A stretch of DNA of 64,000 nucleotides from Ralstonia sp. NFACC01 (GCF_900115545.1 NZ_FOWV01000003.1:599378-663377), one strand, 5' to 3'. Shown: positions 18,906 through 28,767, counted from the first letter of the stretch. Notes: generated by a model not told the origin, from the letters alone. Program-made: numbers and translations.

Positions 18906-20801
18906 ATGAACCGACTCATCACGCAACGCGGCGAGACACGCTGCATGGGGACGTACATGAAGGCGACTGCAACCGCAGTGGCCATGTTGGGGGGGCTTTG
19001 GGCAGGTGCGGCGCACGCGCAGGTCGGCGTGGAATCCGCCATCCTGACCAACAACGCGGCGGCACCAACCAAGCCGATGCGCATGTCGGCCAGCGGGCCG
19101 ATCCAGCTGACCATCGGCAGCGCAAGCAACGCTGAAGCCAGCCGCGATTCAACACCGAAAGGACCGAACTGCACCGGCGCCATGCGCGAACACAGTGAGG
19201 TGACCGTCCCCATCGGCAAGTCGACGATGGTGCAGTTGCCCGAACCCGTACGCAGCCGCACCGTGGGCAACCCGCGCGTGGTGCAGGCGATGCTGGTCTC
19301 ACCGCAGACCCTGTACGTGTTGGGGCTGGAAGTCGGTTCCACCAACATGATCGTGCAGGGCCGCAGTGGATCGTGCACGGTAATCGATGTGTCGGTGGGC
19401 GCTGACCCGGCCGGCCTGCAAGCTGCACTGCGCCGCCTGGTGCCGGGTGCAAAGAACGTCGAAGTCTCCGCCGCAGCCGACAGCATCGTGCTGGGCGGCA
19501 CGGTGACCGACTCGGTGCAGGCGCAGAAGATCGTGGACATCGCCAATGCGTTTGTCACACGTCAGTCGCGTGGTCCCGTGCGTGAAGAAGGCGGCGGTGG
19601 CCAACAAGCCGCCGGCCAGATGAATGCGGGCGGTCAGAACGGTGCGCCGCTGCGCAGCCCGCGCATCATCAACATGATGGCGGTGGAAGCCCCGCAACAA
19701 GTCATGCTGGAAGTGAAGGTGGCGGAAGTCTCCAAGACCCTGATCGACCAGATGGGCTCCGCGCTGAACGTGGCCGGTGCCTTCGGCAGCTGGTCGGTGG
19801 GCGCGCTCGCCAACTTCCTGTCGGGCTCCAACGACATCGTCAACTTCAGCAAGAACAACCGTCTGCCGTTGAAGTTTGCACTCGATGCACAGAAGGGCGA
19901 CGGGCTCGTCAAGGTGTTGGCAGAGCCGAGCCTGATGGCCATCAGCGGGCAGGAAGCCAGCTTCCTCGCCGGCGGCAAGGTGTTCATTCCGGTGGCGCAA
20001 GGTGCCGCCGTGGGCGGAACCAGCACCGTCATCCTGCAGGAAGAAACCTTTGGCGTGGGCCTGCGCTTCACCCCCACGGTGATGGAAAACGGCCGCATCA
20101 ACCTGAAGGTGTCGCCGGAGGTATCCGAGCTGTCGCCGACGGGCGTGGCGGTGACTGCGCCCAACAGCAACAACACGCAGATCCTGCCGTTGATCACCAC
20201 CCGGCGCGCTTCCACCACGCTGCAGGTGCATGACGGCCAGAGCTTTGCCATCGGCGGGCTCATCAAGAACAACATCACGGGCAGCCTCAAGGCGATCCCC
20301 GGTGTTGGCGAGCTGCCTGTGATCGGTGCGCTGGCGCGCAGCACGAGCTTCCAGCAAGACCAGACCGAGCTGGTGTTCGTGGTCACGCCGCGCCTGGTCA
20401 AGCCGCTGCCTGCCGACTACCCGCTGCCGACCGACACATTCGGCCAGGTCAACACCGGCGAGATCCTGCTCAACGGCAACATGGAAGGCCACAAGGCCAA
20501 GCCGACCAAGGCACCGGCCGCCACGGCGGCACCGGCTTCCGCACTGCCGGCACCGAAGGCCGCGGAAGTTGCAACCGCAACCGCCGCCGCAATGCCCGCC
20601 GCCGAACCTGTTCAAGCGCCAGCCCCCGCCGCAAGCGCATCTGCTGCAGCCGACACCGCAGCCGAAGCGCAAGCACCCGCAGCCGCCACGGCACCTGCAG
20701 CACCGGCCGACAACGGCACACCGCCCGCGCCTGCCGCCATGGCGCCGGCACCCGACGCACGCCGCTTCGTGTCGATGGGCGAACAGCCCTTCCACGACTG
20801 A
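18906..20801 (+). CDS. cpaC: CpaC/RcpA, Tad-type outer-membrane secretin with Ala/Pro-rich tail
   Basis: 631 residues forming the outer-membrane ring through which the Flp pilus passes. Signal peptide ending AGAAHAQ; an N-terminal pilus-and-secretin domain (TVPIGKSTMVQLPEPVRSR, PQTLYVLGLEVGSTNMIV), a BON-like segment (VPGAKNVEVSAAADSIVLGGTV), then the secretin core (APQQVMLEVKVAEVSKTL, VKVLAEPSLMAISGQEASFLAGG, and near the end GELPVIGALARSTSFQQDQTELVFVVTPRLV). After about residue 510 comes a tail of about 110 residues of Ala, Pro and Lys, ending SMGEQPFHD. RcpA proteins normally stop soon after the core, so the tail is an extension. GGGGGA lies before ATG 18906; in-frame ATGs follow at residues 14 and 18. 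Confidence 0.93.
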   Translation: MNRLITQRGETRCMGTYMKATATAVAMLGGLWAGAAHAQVGVESAILTNNAAAPTKPMRMSASGPIQLTIGSASNAEASRDSTPKGPNCTGAMREHSEVTVPIGKSTMVQLPEPVRSRTVGNPRVVQAMLVSPQTLYVLGLEVGSTNMIVQGRSGSCTVIDVSVGADPAGLQAALRRLVPGAKNVEVSAAADSIVLGGTVTDSVQAQKIVDIANAFVTRQSRGPVREEGGGGQQAAGQMNAGGQNGAPLRSPRIINMMAVEAPQQVMLEVKVAEVSKTLIDQMGSALNVAGAFGSWSVGALANFLSGSNDIVNFSKNNRLPLKFALDAQKGDGLVKVLAEPSLMAISGQEASFLAGGKVFIPVAQGAAVGGTSTVILQEETFGVGLRFTPTVMENGRINLKVSPEVSELSPTGVAVTAPNSNNTQILPLITTRRASTTLQVHDGQSFAIGGLIKNNITGSLKAIPGVGELPVIGALARSTSFQQDQTELVFVVTPRLVKPLPADYPLPTDTFGQVNTGEILLNGNMEGHKAKPTKAPAATAAPASALPAPKAAEVATATAAAMPAAEPVQAPAPAASASAAADTAAEAQAPAAATAPAAPADNGTPPAPAAMAPAPDARRFVSMGEQPFHD

Positions 20802-20832
20802 ACCGACCGCACGACCTTCAAGGAGACGAATC

Positions 20833-21141
20833 ATGAACATCACTTCGAAGCTGGCGCGGGCGGGACTCTGCAGCGCAATCGCCCTCACCCTGACCGGGTG
20901 CATGACAACCACTCCGGTGTACGACAAGCACTTCGGTGAGGCCGTCCGCTCGGTGCAGGCCATGCAGACGCTCAACCCGAATGCATCGGCAAACGCCGAT
21001 CCGGTGACTGGCGTCGACGGGCGTGCCGCCACCGCCGCGATGGACCGCTACAACACGCAGTTCGTGAAACCGTCGGCCGACGTCAGCGCCTTCACCGTGG
21101 GTGTGGGCTCGGGCAGCAGCCTGGATTCACAGAACCGGTAG
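20833..21141 (+). CDS. small pilus-locus lipoprotein
   Basis: 102 residues behind an AAGGAGA ribosome binding site. Signal peptide with lipobox LTGC, then a short polar domain (VYDKHFGEAVRSVQAMQTLNPNAS, ATAAMDRYNTQFVKPS). It sits where cpaD or tad-associated lipoprotein genes sit, between secretin and cpaE, but it is shorter than CpaD (about 200 residues). An outer-membrane helper (pilotin-like) for the secretin is the best guess from position. Confidence 0.8.
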   Translation: MNITSKLARAGLCSAIALTLTGCMTTTPVYDKHFGEAVRSVQAMQTLNPNASANADPVTGVDGRAATAAMDRYNTQFVKPSADVSAFTVGVGSGSSLDSQNR

Positions 21142-21222
21142 ATCGCACCACGCAAGAACGCAGAAAGAGGAAAACGCGCCGCCTCGCGCGGCGCGTCACC
21201 AGACGCTCACAGGAGCCCGGCC

Positions 21223-22416
21223 ATGGCCAAGATCGCTCTCGTATCCGCCGACGAATCGCACCTGCAATACCTCGCAGGGCTGATTGCACAGGCCACCAGC
21301 CACGTCGTTCAGCGCACGTGCACTGCCCCGGCCCAGGCACTCGGCCAACCGGGTCTTGCGCAGGGTGCCGATCTGCTGATCCTGGAAGCGGCCAGCTTCA
21401 GCACCGACGACATCCAACAACTTCGCCGGCTGACGACGGACCGCCCCGACACGCTGTGCATGCTGCTGACGGAGAACCCGTCTGCCGACCTGCTGATGCG
21501 TGCCATGCGCGCCGGCGTGCAATGCGTGCTGCCCTGGCCGCCCGATGCGCACGAGTTTCGCGACGAGCTGCAACGCTGCACGAGCCATGCGCTGTCCGGC
21601 TCGCGCAACGAAGGCCAGGTTCTGTCGTTTCTGTCGTGCAAGGGCGGTAGCGGTACGACCTTCGCCGCCGCCAACTTTGCACATGTGCTCAGCGCCCGGC
21701 ACGGCAAGCATGTGCTGCTGGTCGATCTCTGTCAGCAATACGGCGACGCCGCCTTCCTGGTGACCGACCAGACCCCGCCGGCAACGCTGGCCAACGTCTG
21801 CAACCAGATCGACCGCCTGGATGCCTCCCTGCTCGATACCTGCGTGACGCACGTCAGCGCGAACTTCGACGTACTGGCCGGCGCGGGTGATCCGATCAAG
21901 GCGGGCGAGATCAAGGCGATGCATCTGGAACGTCTGCTGACGCTGGCCGCATCGATGTATGACGTGGTGGTGTTTGACCTGGGGCAGGACATCAACCCGG
22001 CGTCGATCCTGGTGCTGGACCACAGCAACGTGATCTACGCCGTGCTGCAACTGAACCTCGCCTACCTGCGCGCCGGCCGGCGCCTGATGGAGATATGCCA
22101 CTCGCTCGGTTATCGAGCAGAACGGCTGAAGCTCGTCGTCAACCAGTACGACAAGCGCGTTCCGTTGACGCAGAACACCATGGAAAGCGCCTTCGGGATG
22201 CCCGTCTCGCATGTGCTGCCGTATGACCCGACCGCCGTACGCGACTCCGTCAACCAGGGCCGGCCCGTGCTCGATATGGCCGAGAACAGTCATATCAGCC
22301 GCGCGCTGATGGACATGGCGCGCCAGCTCTTTCCTGCCACGCAGCACCAGCGCGACGGCCTGCTGCGCAAGCTGTTCGGCCATGCCAACCAAGTGCCGGC
22401 GCCGGTACGAGCCTAA
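21223..22416 (+). CDS. cpaE: CpaE/TadZ, pilus localisation ATPase
   Basis: 397 residues. N-terminal receiver-like domain (KIALVSADESHLQYLAGLI) without a clear phosphorylation Asp context, then a MinD/ParA-type ATPase: deviant Walker A in LSCKGGSGTTFAAANFAHVL (near residue 140) and VLLVDLCQQYGDAAF, with YDVVVFDLGQDINPAS as Walker B. TadZ proteins place the secretion machine at the cell pole. Note Thr in place of the last Walker Lys/Thr pattern (KGGSGTT), common in TadZ. Confidence 0.93.
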   Translation: MAKIALVSADESHLQYLAGLIAQATSHVVQRTCTAPAQALGQPGLAQGADLLILEAASFSTDDIQQLRRLTTDRPDTLCMLLTENPSADLLMRAMRAGVQCVLPWPPDAHEFRDELQRCTSHALSGSRNEGQVLSFLSCKGGSGTTFAAANFAHVLSARHGKHVLLVDLCQQYGDAAFLVTDQTPPATLANVCNQIDRLDASLLDTCVTHVSANFDVLAGAGDPIKAGEIKAMHLERLLTLAASMYDVVVFDLGQDINPASILVLDHSNVIYAVLQLNLAYLRAGRRLMEICHSLGYRAERLKLVVNQYDKRVPLTQNTMESAFGMPVSHVLPYDPTAVRDSVNQGRPVLDMAENSHISRALMDMARQLFPATQHQRDGLLRKLFGHANQVPAPVRA

Positions 22417-22462
22417 CAAGCGCCTGACAAGTGCCTAACCCATCGATCGCGTGGAGCCCATC

Positions 22463-23827
22463 ATGTCATTGCGAGAACAACTCTTTCAGCAAGCCGGCGA
22501 GGCACTACCCCAGCGTGTTGCGTACGCCAACGGCTCGAACGGCCACACCAGCGCGGCTTATCAGCAGGTGGCGCAGGATGTGCACCAGATCATCATCGAC
22601 CGCGTTGAACTGAGCCGCCTGCAGCATCTCACGCCCGAGCAGATCAAGCGCGAGCTGGCGCAACTGGTCGAACAGATCGTCGACGAAGGCAAGCACCAAC
22701 TCAATGAGAGTGAACGCCGCCGCCTTGTCTCCGACGTGCAGGACGAGATGCTCGGCTACGGCCCGCTCGAACCGCTGCTGGCAGACCCGACCGTCTCCGA
22801 CATCCTGGTCAACACACACCAGTACGTGTACGTGGAACGCCGCGGCAAGCTCGAGCTGACCAGCGTGACGTTCCACGACGACGCACACCTGATGCGCGTA
22901 ATTGAAAAGATGGTGTCGCGCGTCGGCCGCCGCATTGATGAATCCAGCCCGATGGTGGATGCACGGCTGCCCGACGGCTCGCGTATCAACGCGATCATTC
23001 CGCCCTCGGCCATTGACGGGCCGCTGTTGTCGATCCGGCGCTTTTCTGTCAACCCGCTGACGATCCAGGACCTGATCAACTTCCGCACGATGACGCCGGA
23101 AATGGCGCAGCTGCTCGACGCCATGGTCAAGGCCAAGCTCAACATCCTGATCTCGGGCGGCACCGGCAGCGGCAAGACGACGCTGCTCAACATCCTCTCG
23201 GGCTACATCCCCACGAACGAGCGCATCGTCACCATTGAAGATGCGGCCGAACTGCAACTGCGCCAGAACCATGTGCTGCGCCTGGAAACGCGCCCGGCCA
23301 ACATCGAGGGCCGCGGCGAGATCACCCAGCGCTCGCTGGTGAAAAACGCACTGCGGATGCGGCCAGATCGCATCATCCTCGGCGAAGTACGCGGGGCCGA
23401 AGCACTCGACATGCTGCACGCAATGAACACCGGGCACGAAGGATCGCTCGCCACCATCCACGCGAACACGCCGCGCGATGCACTGACCCGGCTGGAGAAC
23501 ATGGTCAGCATGGCGGGCCTGCAGCTGCCGCCCAAGACGATGCGCCAGCAGATCACCTCCGCACTGACGGTGGTGGTGCAGGTCACGCGCCTGACCGACG
23601 GCAATCGCAAGCTGGTCAGCGTGCAAGAGATCACCGGCATGGAAGGCGAAGTCGTGAACATGCAGGAGATCTTCACCTTCCGCCGCAAGGGTATCGACGC
23701 AGACGGCCGCATCAAGGGCCATTTCTGCGCGACGGGCGTGCGGCCCAAATTCTCGGAACGTCTGCAGGCCTTCGGCATCCATCTGCCCGAGACGCTGTAC
23801 GACCCCTCAGTGCAATACGAGGTTTAA
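22463..23827 (+). CDS. cpaF: CpaF/TadA, secretion ATPase for Flp pili
   Basis: 454 residues from ATG 22463 (GTGGAG six bases upstream; an ATG 12 bases earlier is also in frame). Cytoplasmic hexameric ATPase powering pilus assembly. N-terminal domain with LTPEQIKRELAQLVEQIVDEG and GYGPLEPLLADPTVSDILVN, Walker A ISGGTGSGKTTLLNIL at about 231-241, Asp box, RLETRPANIEGRGEITQRSLVKNALRMRPDRIILGEVRGAEALDML containing Walker B, and the His box GHEGSLATIHANTPRDAL. Typical TadA length. Confidence 0.96.
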   Translation: MSLREQLFQQAGEALPQRVAYANGSNGHTSAAYQQVAQDVHQIIIDRVELSRLQHLTPEQIKRELAQLVEQIVDEGKHQLNESERRRLVSDVQDEMLGYGPLEPLLADPTVSDILVNTHQYVYVERRGKLELTSVTFHDDAHLMRVIEKMVSRVGRRIDESSPMVDARLPDGSRINAIIPPSAIDGPLLSIRRFSVNPLTIQDLINFRTMTPEMAQLLDAMVKAKLNILISGGTGSGKTTLLNILSGYIPTNERIVTIEDAAELQLRQNHVLRLETRPANIEGRGEITQRSLVKNALRMRPDRIILGEVRGAEALDMLHAMNTGHEGSLATIHANTPRDALTRLENMVSMAGLQLPPKTMRQQITSALTVVVQVTRLTDGNRKLVSVQEITGMEGEVVNMQEIFTFRRKGIDADGRIKGHFCATGVRPKFSERLQAFGIHLPETLYDPSVQYEV

Positions 23828-23839
23828 AGGAGAACCGAC

Positions 23840-24817
23840 ATGGACACCATGGTGATCGGTTTCACGCTCTCGGTTTTCGTGGCCATTGCGCTGGGCGTAT
23901 CGGGTGTGTATCTGTGGTGGGACAGCCGCCACAGCCAGACTGCCAAGCGCCTGAGCCAGCGGCTGAAGATGGCCCTGCTCAGCAGCGCACGGCACGGCGC
24001 CGACGAGAGCATTCTCAAGCAGCGCGTGCTGGCGGAATCGCAGGAAGTGGCGGCGCTGCTGGGCAAGCTGCCGCGCGTCAATCGGCTTGACCTGCTGTTG
24101 CTGCAATCGGGGCTCGATTGGTCGGTCGCGCGGTTTCTGGCGCTCACCCTCATCGCGCCGGTGGCGGTAGTCATCGGTATCTCAACGCTCAACCCGCCAT
24201 GGGTGGCATCGGCTGCGCTGGCCGCTGCGGGTGCCTCGCTGCCACTGTTCTATGTGCTGCATCGACGCACGCGCCGGCTGATGAAGCTCGAAGCGCAGCT
24301 GCCGGAGGCGACCGATCTGATCAGCCGTGCGCTGCGTGCCGGCCACTCGCTGCCGAGCGCACTGGAAATGGCCGGCGATGAACTTCCGCAGCCGATCGGC
24401 ACCGAGCTGGCGATGGTGTTCGGCCAGATCAATTACGGCGTCTCGTTGAACGATGCACTCGCCGGCCTGATCGACCGCGTGCCGGTGGACGACCTGCGCT
24501 ACCTGGTGATCGCCATCCTCATCCAGCGTGAATCGGGGGGCAACCTGGCCGAGATCCTGGACAACGTGGGTTCGCTCATCCGCAAGCGCCTGCAGTTGCT
24601 CGACAAGGTGCGCGTGCTGTCTGCAGAGGGCCGGCTCGGCGGCTGGATCCTGACCGCGCTGCCGCCCGGCATGGCGGTGGTGGTCTACCAGTTGAACCCG
24701 GAATTGATGTCCACGCTGTGGAAAGACCCGACCGGCATTCAAATGATGTGGACCGCCATTGTGATGACCTGCGTGGGCGTGTTGTGGATCCGCCAGATCG
24801 TACGCATCCACATCTGA
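23840..24817 (+). CDS. tadB: TadB, inner-membrane platform protein
   Basis: 325 residues, 13 bases after cpaF with AAAGGAGA upstream. Type II secretion F-like domain: TM helix at the N-terminus, a pair near 100-135, RRTRRLMKLEAQLPEATDLISRALRAGHSLPSALEMAGDELP, and C-terminal helices (LTALPPGMAVVVYQL, MWTAIVMTCVGVLWI). It pairs with TadC to form the membrane platform that CpaF drives. Confidence 0.95.
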   Translation: MDTMVIGFTLSVFVAIALGVSGVYLWWDSRHSQTAKRLSQRLKMALLSSARHGADESILKQRVLAESQEVAALLGKLPRVNRLDLLLLQSGLDWSVARFLALTLIAPVAVVIGISTLNPPWVASAALAAAGASLPLFYVLHRRTRRLMKLEAQLPEATDLISRALRAGHSLPSALEMAGDELPQPIGTELAMVFGQINYGVSLNDALAGLIDRVPVDDLRYLVIAILIQRESGGNLAEILDNVGSLIRKRLQLLDKVRVLSAEGRLGGWILTALPPGMAVVVYQLNPELMSTLWKDPTGIQMMWTAIVMTCVGVLWIRQIVRIHI

Positions 24818-24879
24818 CACGACATCAGCGCCATAGAGCACAGAACAGAATTCGGAGGCGGGGGCAACCCTGAACGGAC

Positions 24880-25824
24880 ATGCAGATCGCACAGACAGTC
24901 TTGCTTGGCGGCACGTTCATCATCGTGTTTGGCGCGGTGCTGGTCGCACTCAACGTGCTGCGGCCGAGTGCGCTGCAGCGGCGCCTCGGACAAATTGACC
25001 GTGAGGCACCGAGCCTCGTGCCGCAGGACAAATCCAACGACTGGCTGCACAAGATCAGCCAGATCGCCAAGCCGCTGGCCAAGGCGTCGTTGCCCAAAGA
25101 CGGCTGGGACGCCTCCGACCTGCGCCTGCGTTTCGTGCATGCCGGCTGGCGCTCGCCGGATGCACCCGCCATCTACTTCGGCATCAAGACGCTGCTGGCG
25201 ATCGGGCTGCCGCTGCTGCTGTCGGTGGCGCTGCTGGGGCGCTTCGACGCCAACCACCAGAACGAATTCCTGAGCGTGCTGTTCGCCGCGGCGCTGCTTG
25301 GCTTCTACTTGCCGAACATCGTGCTGCGCGCGAAGATCCGCCGCCGCCAGCGCGACATCTTCGAAGCGTTCCCGGACAGCCTGGACCTCATCATGGTGTG
25401 CGTGGAAGCAGGCCTCGGGCTGGATGCCGCCGTGCTGCGCGTGGTGGAAGAAATGCGCACCGCACGCCCGGCGCTGGCCGAAGAGTATGAACTGCTGACA
25501 CTCGAACTGCGTGCCGGCCTCGCACGTGAAAAGGCCCTGCGCAACCTGGCCGCCCGCACCGGTGTGGAAGACGTGAGCATGCTGGTGGCCATGCTGATCC
25601 AGGCCGACCGATTCGGCACCAGCGTGGCGGAATCGCTGCGCGTGCATTCGGACATGCTGCGCACCAAGCGCCACATGCTGGCGGAAGAGCGCGCCGCCAA
25701 GATCGGCACCAAGATCCTGTTCCCGCTGATCTTCTGCATCTTCCCGTCGCTGTTTGTCGTGCTGCTGGGCCCCGCTGCCATCCAGGTGATTGGCGCACTG
25801 CGCTCGGTCGCGGCCCAGCAATAA
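24880..25824 (+). CDS. tadC: TadC, inner-membrane platform protein
   Basis: 314 residues, same F-like domain as TadB and its usual next gene. N-terminal TM (TVLLGGTFIIVFGAVLVAL), two central helices (about 105-150), RQRDIFEAFPDSLDLIMVCVEAGLGLDAAVLRVVEEM, ELRAGLAREKALRNLAARTGVEDVSMLVAMLIQADRFGTSVAESL and C-terminal helices (ILFPLIFCIFPSLFVVLLGPA). All are family marks. Confidence 0.95.
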   Translation: MQIAQTVLLGGTFIIVFGAVLVALNVLRPSALQRRLGQIDREAPSLVPQDKSNDWLHKISQIAKPLAKASLPKDGWDASDLRLRFVHAGWRSPDAPAIYFGIKTLLAIGLPLLLSVALLGRFDANHQNEFLSVLFAAALLGFYLPNIVLRAKIRRRQRDIFEAFPDSLDLIMVCVEAGLGLDAAVLRVVEEMRTARPALAEEYELLTLELRAGLAREKALRNLAARTGVEDVSMLVAMLIQADRFGTSVAESLRVHSDMLRTKRHMLAEERAAKIGTKILFPLIFCIFPSLFVVLLGPAAIQVIGALRSVAAQQ

Positions 25825-25870
25825 ATCGAAGTCAAACAGCCGACCCCGCCATCGCTTCAAGGAGACCATC

Positions 25871-26317
25871 ATGCGCTCCCGTGCCTTCCAACGTACCGCG
25901 CACCGCCCTGCCCGCACGCGCAAGATGCGCGGCGCCGCCGGTGTCGAATTTGCCCTGGTCTTTCCGATCCTGCTGCTGGTCGTGTTCGGCATCGTCGAAT
26001 TTGGCGCGGCGTGGTACGACAAGGCCGTCATCACCAACGCGAGCCGTGAGGCAGCGCGGGCGGGTGTGATCTTCAGCTCGCCGGTGCCAACCAGCACCAA
26101 GATCCAGAGCGTGGCAACCAACTACTGCCAGAACCGGCTCGTAACGTTCGGCGCCGCCTCCAATTGCACCGTCGGCGCAGTCACCACGTGCTCGGCCAGC
26201 GGTAACCCGCTCACCGTCACGGTGTCGTACACGTTCACGGGTTTGGTCTTGGGCCGCCTGGCGCCCTTCACCGGGTCGCTGGCGATGAGCGCGCAGACCA
26301 CCATGCTCTGCGAGTAA
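25871..26317 (+). CDS. tadE: TadE-like pseudopilin
   Basis: 148 residues from ATG 25871, preceded by AAGGAGA. Basic leader, then a prepilin-like segment MRGAAGVEFALVFPILLLVVFGIVEFGAAWYDKAVITNASREAARAG, the TadE domain signature with a Glu five residues after the cleavage-site Gly. C-terminal extracytoplasmic domain with three cysteines (NYCQN, NCTVGA, TTCSASG). Minor pilin or initiator of the Tad pilus. An in-frame codon at 25790 would overlap tadC and lacks a ribosome binding site. Confidence 0.93.
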   Translation: MRSRAFQRTAHRPARTRKMRGAAGVEFALVFPILLLVVFGIVEFGAAWYDKAVITNASREAARAGVIFSSPVPTSTKIQSVATNYCQNRLVTFGAASNCTVGAVTTCSASGNPLTVTVSYTFTGLVLGRLAPFTGSLAMSAQTTMLCE

Positions 26318-26348
26318 CCCGCAGCTCTTGCACTGTGCGAGGTATGTC

Positions 26349-27371
26349 ATGACCAAGCGAACCCTTACCCTTCGGCAACGCGGCGCCATCGGGCTGATTT
26401 CTCCGATGCTGCTGGTTGTCTTTCTGTCGGTTGGCGCCATCGCCGTCGATGTCGCGCATTTGTATGTGGTGCGCAATGAGCTGCAGAACGCCGCAGATGC
26501 CGCCGCACTAGCCGGTGCCGCCGGGCTGTATCCGGCCAACCCCACGCCGCAGTGGACCAACGCTGTCACGAAAGGCACAAACGCGGTCCAGCTGAATGCC
26601 TCCGATGGGACGCAACTCGCCACCGGCACCGTGGTCGCGGGTTACTGGAACCTGACGGGCAGCCCGGCTGGCATGCAAGCACAAACCATCACGCCGGGAA
26701 CCAACGACGTACCGGGTGTGCAGGTCACCATTACCCGCGCCTCGGGTGTCAACGGTGGCGCTGTAAAGGGCTGGCTCACCTGGGTGTTTGGTGGCGGCAC
26801 GGCGGATATCCGCGCCACGGCAGTCGCCGTCATGGCTGCGCCCGGCACGGCCAATCCCGGCGCACTGTTTCCGGTGGCGCTCAACAAGTGCCTGTTCGAT
26901 CTGTACTGGAACTACACCACCAATCAGCCACTGATCGACCCATCGACCGGCAAGCCTTACGTAATCGACATCGACGCCAGCTACCCTGCCAGCAGCCCGA
27001 CCTGCGCCAGCGGCGAGTGGACCGGCTTTGGGGGCGCCACCGATGCCAACACCGAAAAAGGTCTGGTCACGAGCGGCAACCCGACCACCGTCAGCATCGG
27101 TGACAGCATCAACATCTCCACCGGCGTGAAAACCAGCGTCTATAACGCAATTCCTCCACTGCCCTACACCGTGACGATGCCCGTGGTGGCCAACGTCGTC
27201 CCCGGATCAAGCTCGCCCGTGGTCGCGTTTGCGGGCTTCACGATCACGAGGATCTTCACCAACGGCACACACTCCTACATCGAAGGCAACTTCACAACCA
27301 ACACGAAGGTCAGCGGAGGCGGTTCCGGCACCAACTACGGCGCCTACGTGCCGCCACGCCTCGCGAACTAG
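26349..27371 (+). CDS. tadG: TadG-like pilus-locus protein
   Basis: 340 residues, start ATG 26349 after GAGGT. N-terminal TadE/TadG-type helix (QRGAIGLISPMLLVVFLSVGAIAVDVAHLYVVRNELQNAADAAALAGAAGL), then a long periplasmic or surface part rich in Thr, Gly, Asn and Ser. TadG proteins often carry a von Willebrand A domain with MIDAS; none is evident here, so it is a short TadG. It closes the pilus part of the locus. Confidence 0.9.
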   Translation: MTKRTLTLRQRGAIGLISPMLLVVFLSVGAIAVDVAHLYVVRNELQNAADAAALAGAAGLYPANPTPQWTNAVTKGTNAVQLNASDGTQLATGTVVAGYWNLTGSPAGMQAQTITPGTNDVPGVQVTITRASGVNGGAVKGWLTWVFGGGTADIRATAVAVMAAPGTANPGALFPVALNKCLFDLYWNYTTNQPLIDPSTGKPYVIDIDASYPASSPTCASGEWTGFGGATDANTEKGLVTSGNPTTVSIGDSINISTGVKTSVYNAIPPLPYTVTMPVVANVVPGSSSPVVAFAGFTITRIFTNGTHSYIEGNFTTNTKVSGGGSGTNYGAYVPPRLAN

Positions 27372-27400
27372 GCACGCAGAGCATCCACGGGGAAAGCGCC

Positions 27401-28711
27401 ATGGTCCAGTCGTCACAACAAGAACACGAGCCGCCGATGGCCGATCGCCACTGGATCAACGCCAACACGGTGCGTAAGGGCAGCAAGGTGATGCTGGCCG
27501 TGTTCCTGCTGATTTTTGCGCTGGGAGCCTGGGTGACGAACGGCTTCACGGATACGCGGATCACTGGGCCCGCGTCGGACTTCTCCGTCTTCTGGGGCGC
27601 ATCGCACATCGCGCTCCATGGTCAGCCGCTGCACGCCTACGACATCGACAAGATCATGGTGGTGATCAACCAATTCGGCACGCTGGAAGCGGGCAGCGAG
27701 CGCATTCTGCCGTGGCTCTATCCGCCGACCTTTCTGCTGGTGGTGCTGCCGTTGTCGCTGCTGCCGCTGTGGCCGAGTTATCTGTTGTTCATGCTGGCCA
27801 CCGGCGGCCTCTATGTGAAGGCCACAACCGGGCTGCTTGGTGACAAGGTGGACGCGCGTCAGCATGCGTGGATGTCGGTGGTCAGCTCGCCGGCTGTGTT
27901 CGTAACGGTGCTGATGGGGCAAAACTCCATGCTCACCGCTGGGCTGGCCGCTACAGCCGTCGCCTGGCTCGACAAGCGGCCCGTGCTGGCTGGCGTGGCC
28001 ATTGGCCTGCTGGCCATCAAGCCGCAACTGGCGCTGCTGTTTCCGGTGGTGCTGCTCGTCGCCCGCGCATGGAAGACGATGGCAAGCGCGGCAGTCACCG
28101 CGGTGCTGTTCGGCGCCATCAGCATTGCCGTCTGCGGGTGGGACACCGTGCCCGCCTTCTTCCAGAGCGCACACTGGGCCGAGACCAACCTCGTCGAGCA
28201 CGGCGGCACGGCGTGGTACGTCATGCCGACGTTCCTGGCGGCCGCGCGCGCAGCCGGCATCGGTATCAAACTGGCCTATGCGATTCAGGTGTCGGTCGCT
28301 GTGCTGGCCATGCTTGCCACCGCCGCCGTATGGCGCCGCACGAACGATACGGGGCTGCGTGTTGCTGCGCTGGCAACCGCCACGCTGCTGATCTCGCCGT
28401 ATGTGCGGGCGTATGAGCTGACCTGGCTTGTCGTGGCGATTGCGGGCTACATCCGCCATGGCATTCGCTTCGGCCTGTCGAGCACGGAGCGCGGGCTGCT
28501 GGTTGCAGCGTGGCTGCTGCCGGTGTTCGAGTTCACCAATCCGCTGTTTCATCTGCCGCAGGTCGGGCCGTTCTTCCTGGTGACCATGATGGCGATGATC
28601 GTGCACCGAACGCTCACGCACGCGCGAGTACGCATCGCCACCGAAGCCAAGCCCGGGTTGGCATCAGCAGCAAGCATGCCGGCAGGCGCCAACGCGCGCA
28701 CCACCGCATAA
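27401..28711 (+). CDS. GT87-like (DUF2029) membrane glycosyltransferase
   Basis: 436 residues with about 9-11 hydrophobic helices. Near the N-terminus: GPASDFSVFWGASHIALHGQPLHAYD, the acidic loop pattern of GT-C enzymes of family GT87, with LPWLYPPTFLLVVLPLSLLPLWPSYLLF and LLAIKPQLALLFPVVLLVARAWK, both typical of DUF2029. Such enzymes use polyprenyl-phosphate sugars and act on the periplasmic side. It lies 30 bases after tadG and is followed by gtrB- and gtrA-like genes, so it is probably the transferase of a Gtr-type three-part system. Confidence 0.85.
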   Translation: MVQSSQQEHEPPMADRHWINANTVRKGSKVMLAVFLLIFALGAWVTNGFTDTRITGPASDFSVFWGASHIALHGQPLHAYDIDKIMVVINQFGTLEAGSERILPWLYPPTFLLVVLPLSLLPLWPSYLLFMLATGGLYVKATTGLLGDKVDARQHAWMSVVSSPAVFVTVLMGQNSMLTAGLAATAVAWLDKRPVLAGVAIGLLAIKPQLALLFPVVLLVARAWKTMASAAVTAVLFGAISIAVCGWDTVPAFFQSAHWAETNLVEHGGTAWYVMPTFLAAARAAGIGIKLAYAIQVSVAVLAMLATAAVWRRTNDTGLRVAALATATLLISPYVRAYELTWLVVAIAGYIRHGIRFGLSSTERGLLVAAWLLPVFEFTNPLFHLPQVGPFFLVTMMAMIVHRTLTHARVRIATEAKPGLASAASMPAGANARTTA

Positions 28712-28767
28712 CCACTGACAGACCAGCCATAGGTCTGCACATCGTCATCAAAGTTTTTGGGGAAGTC

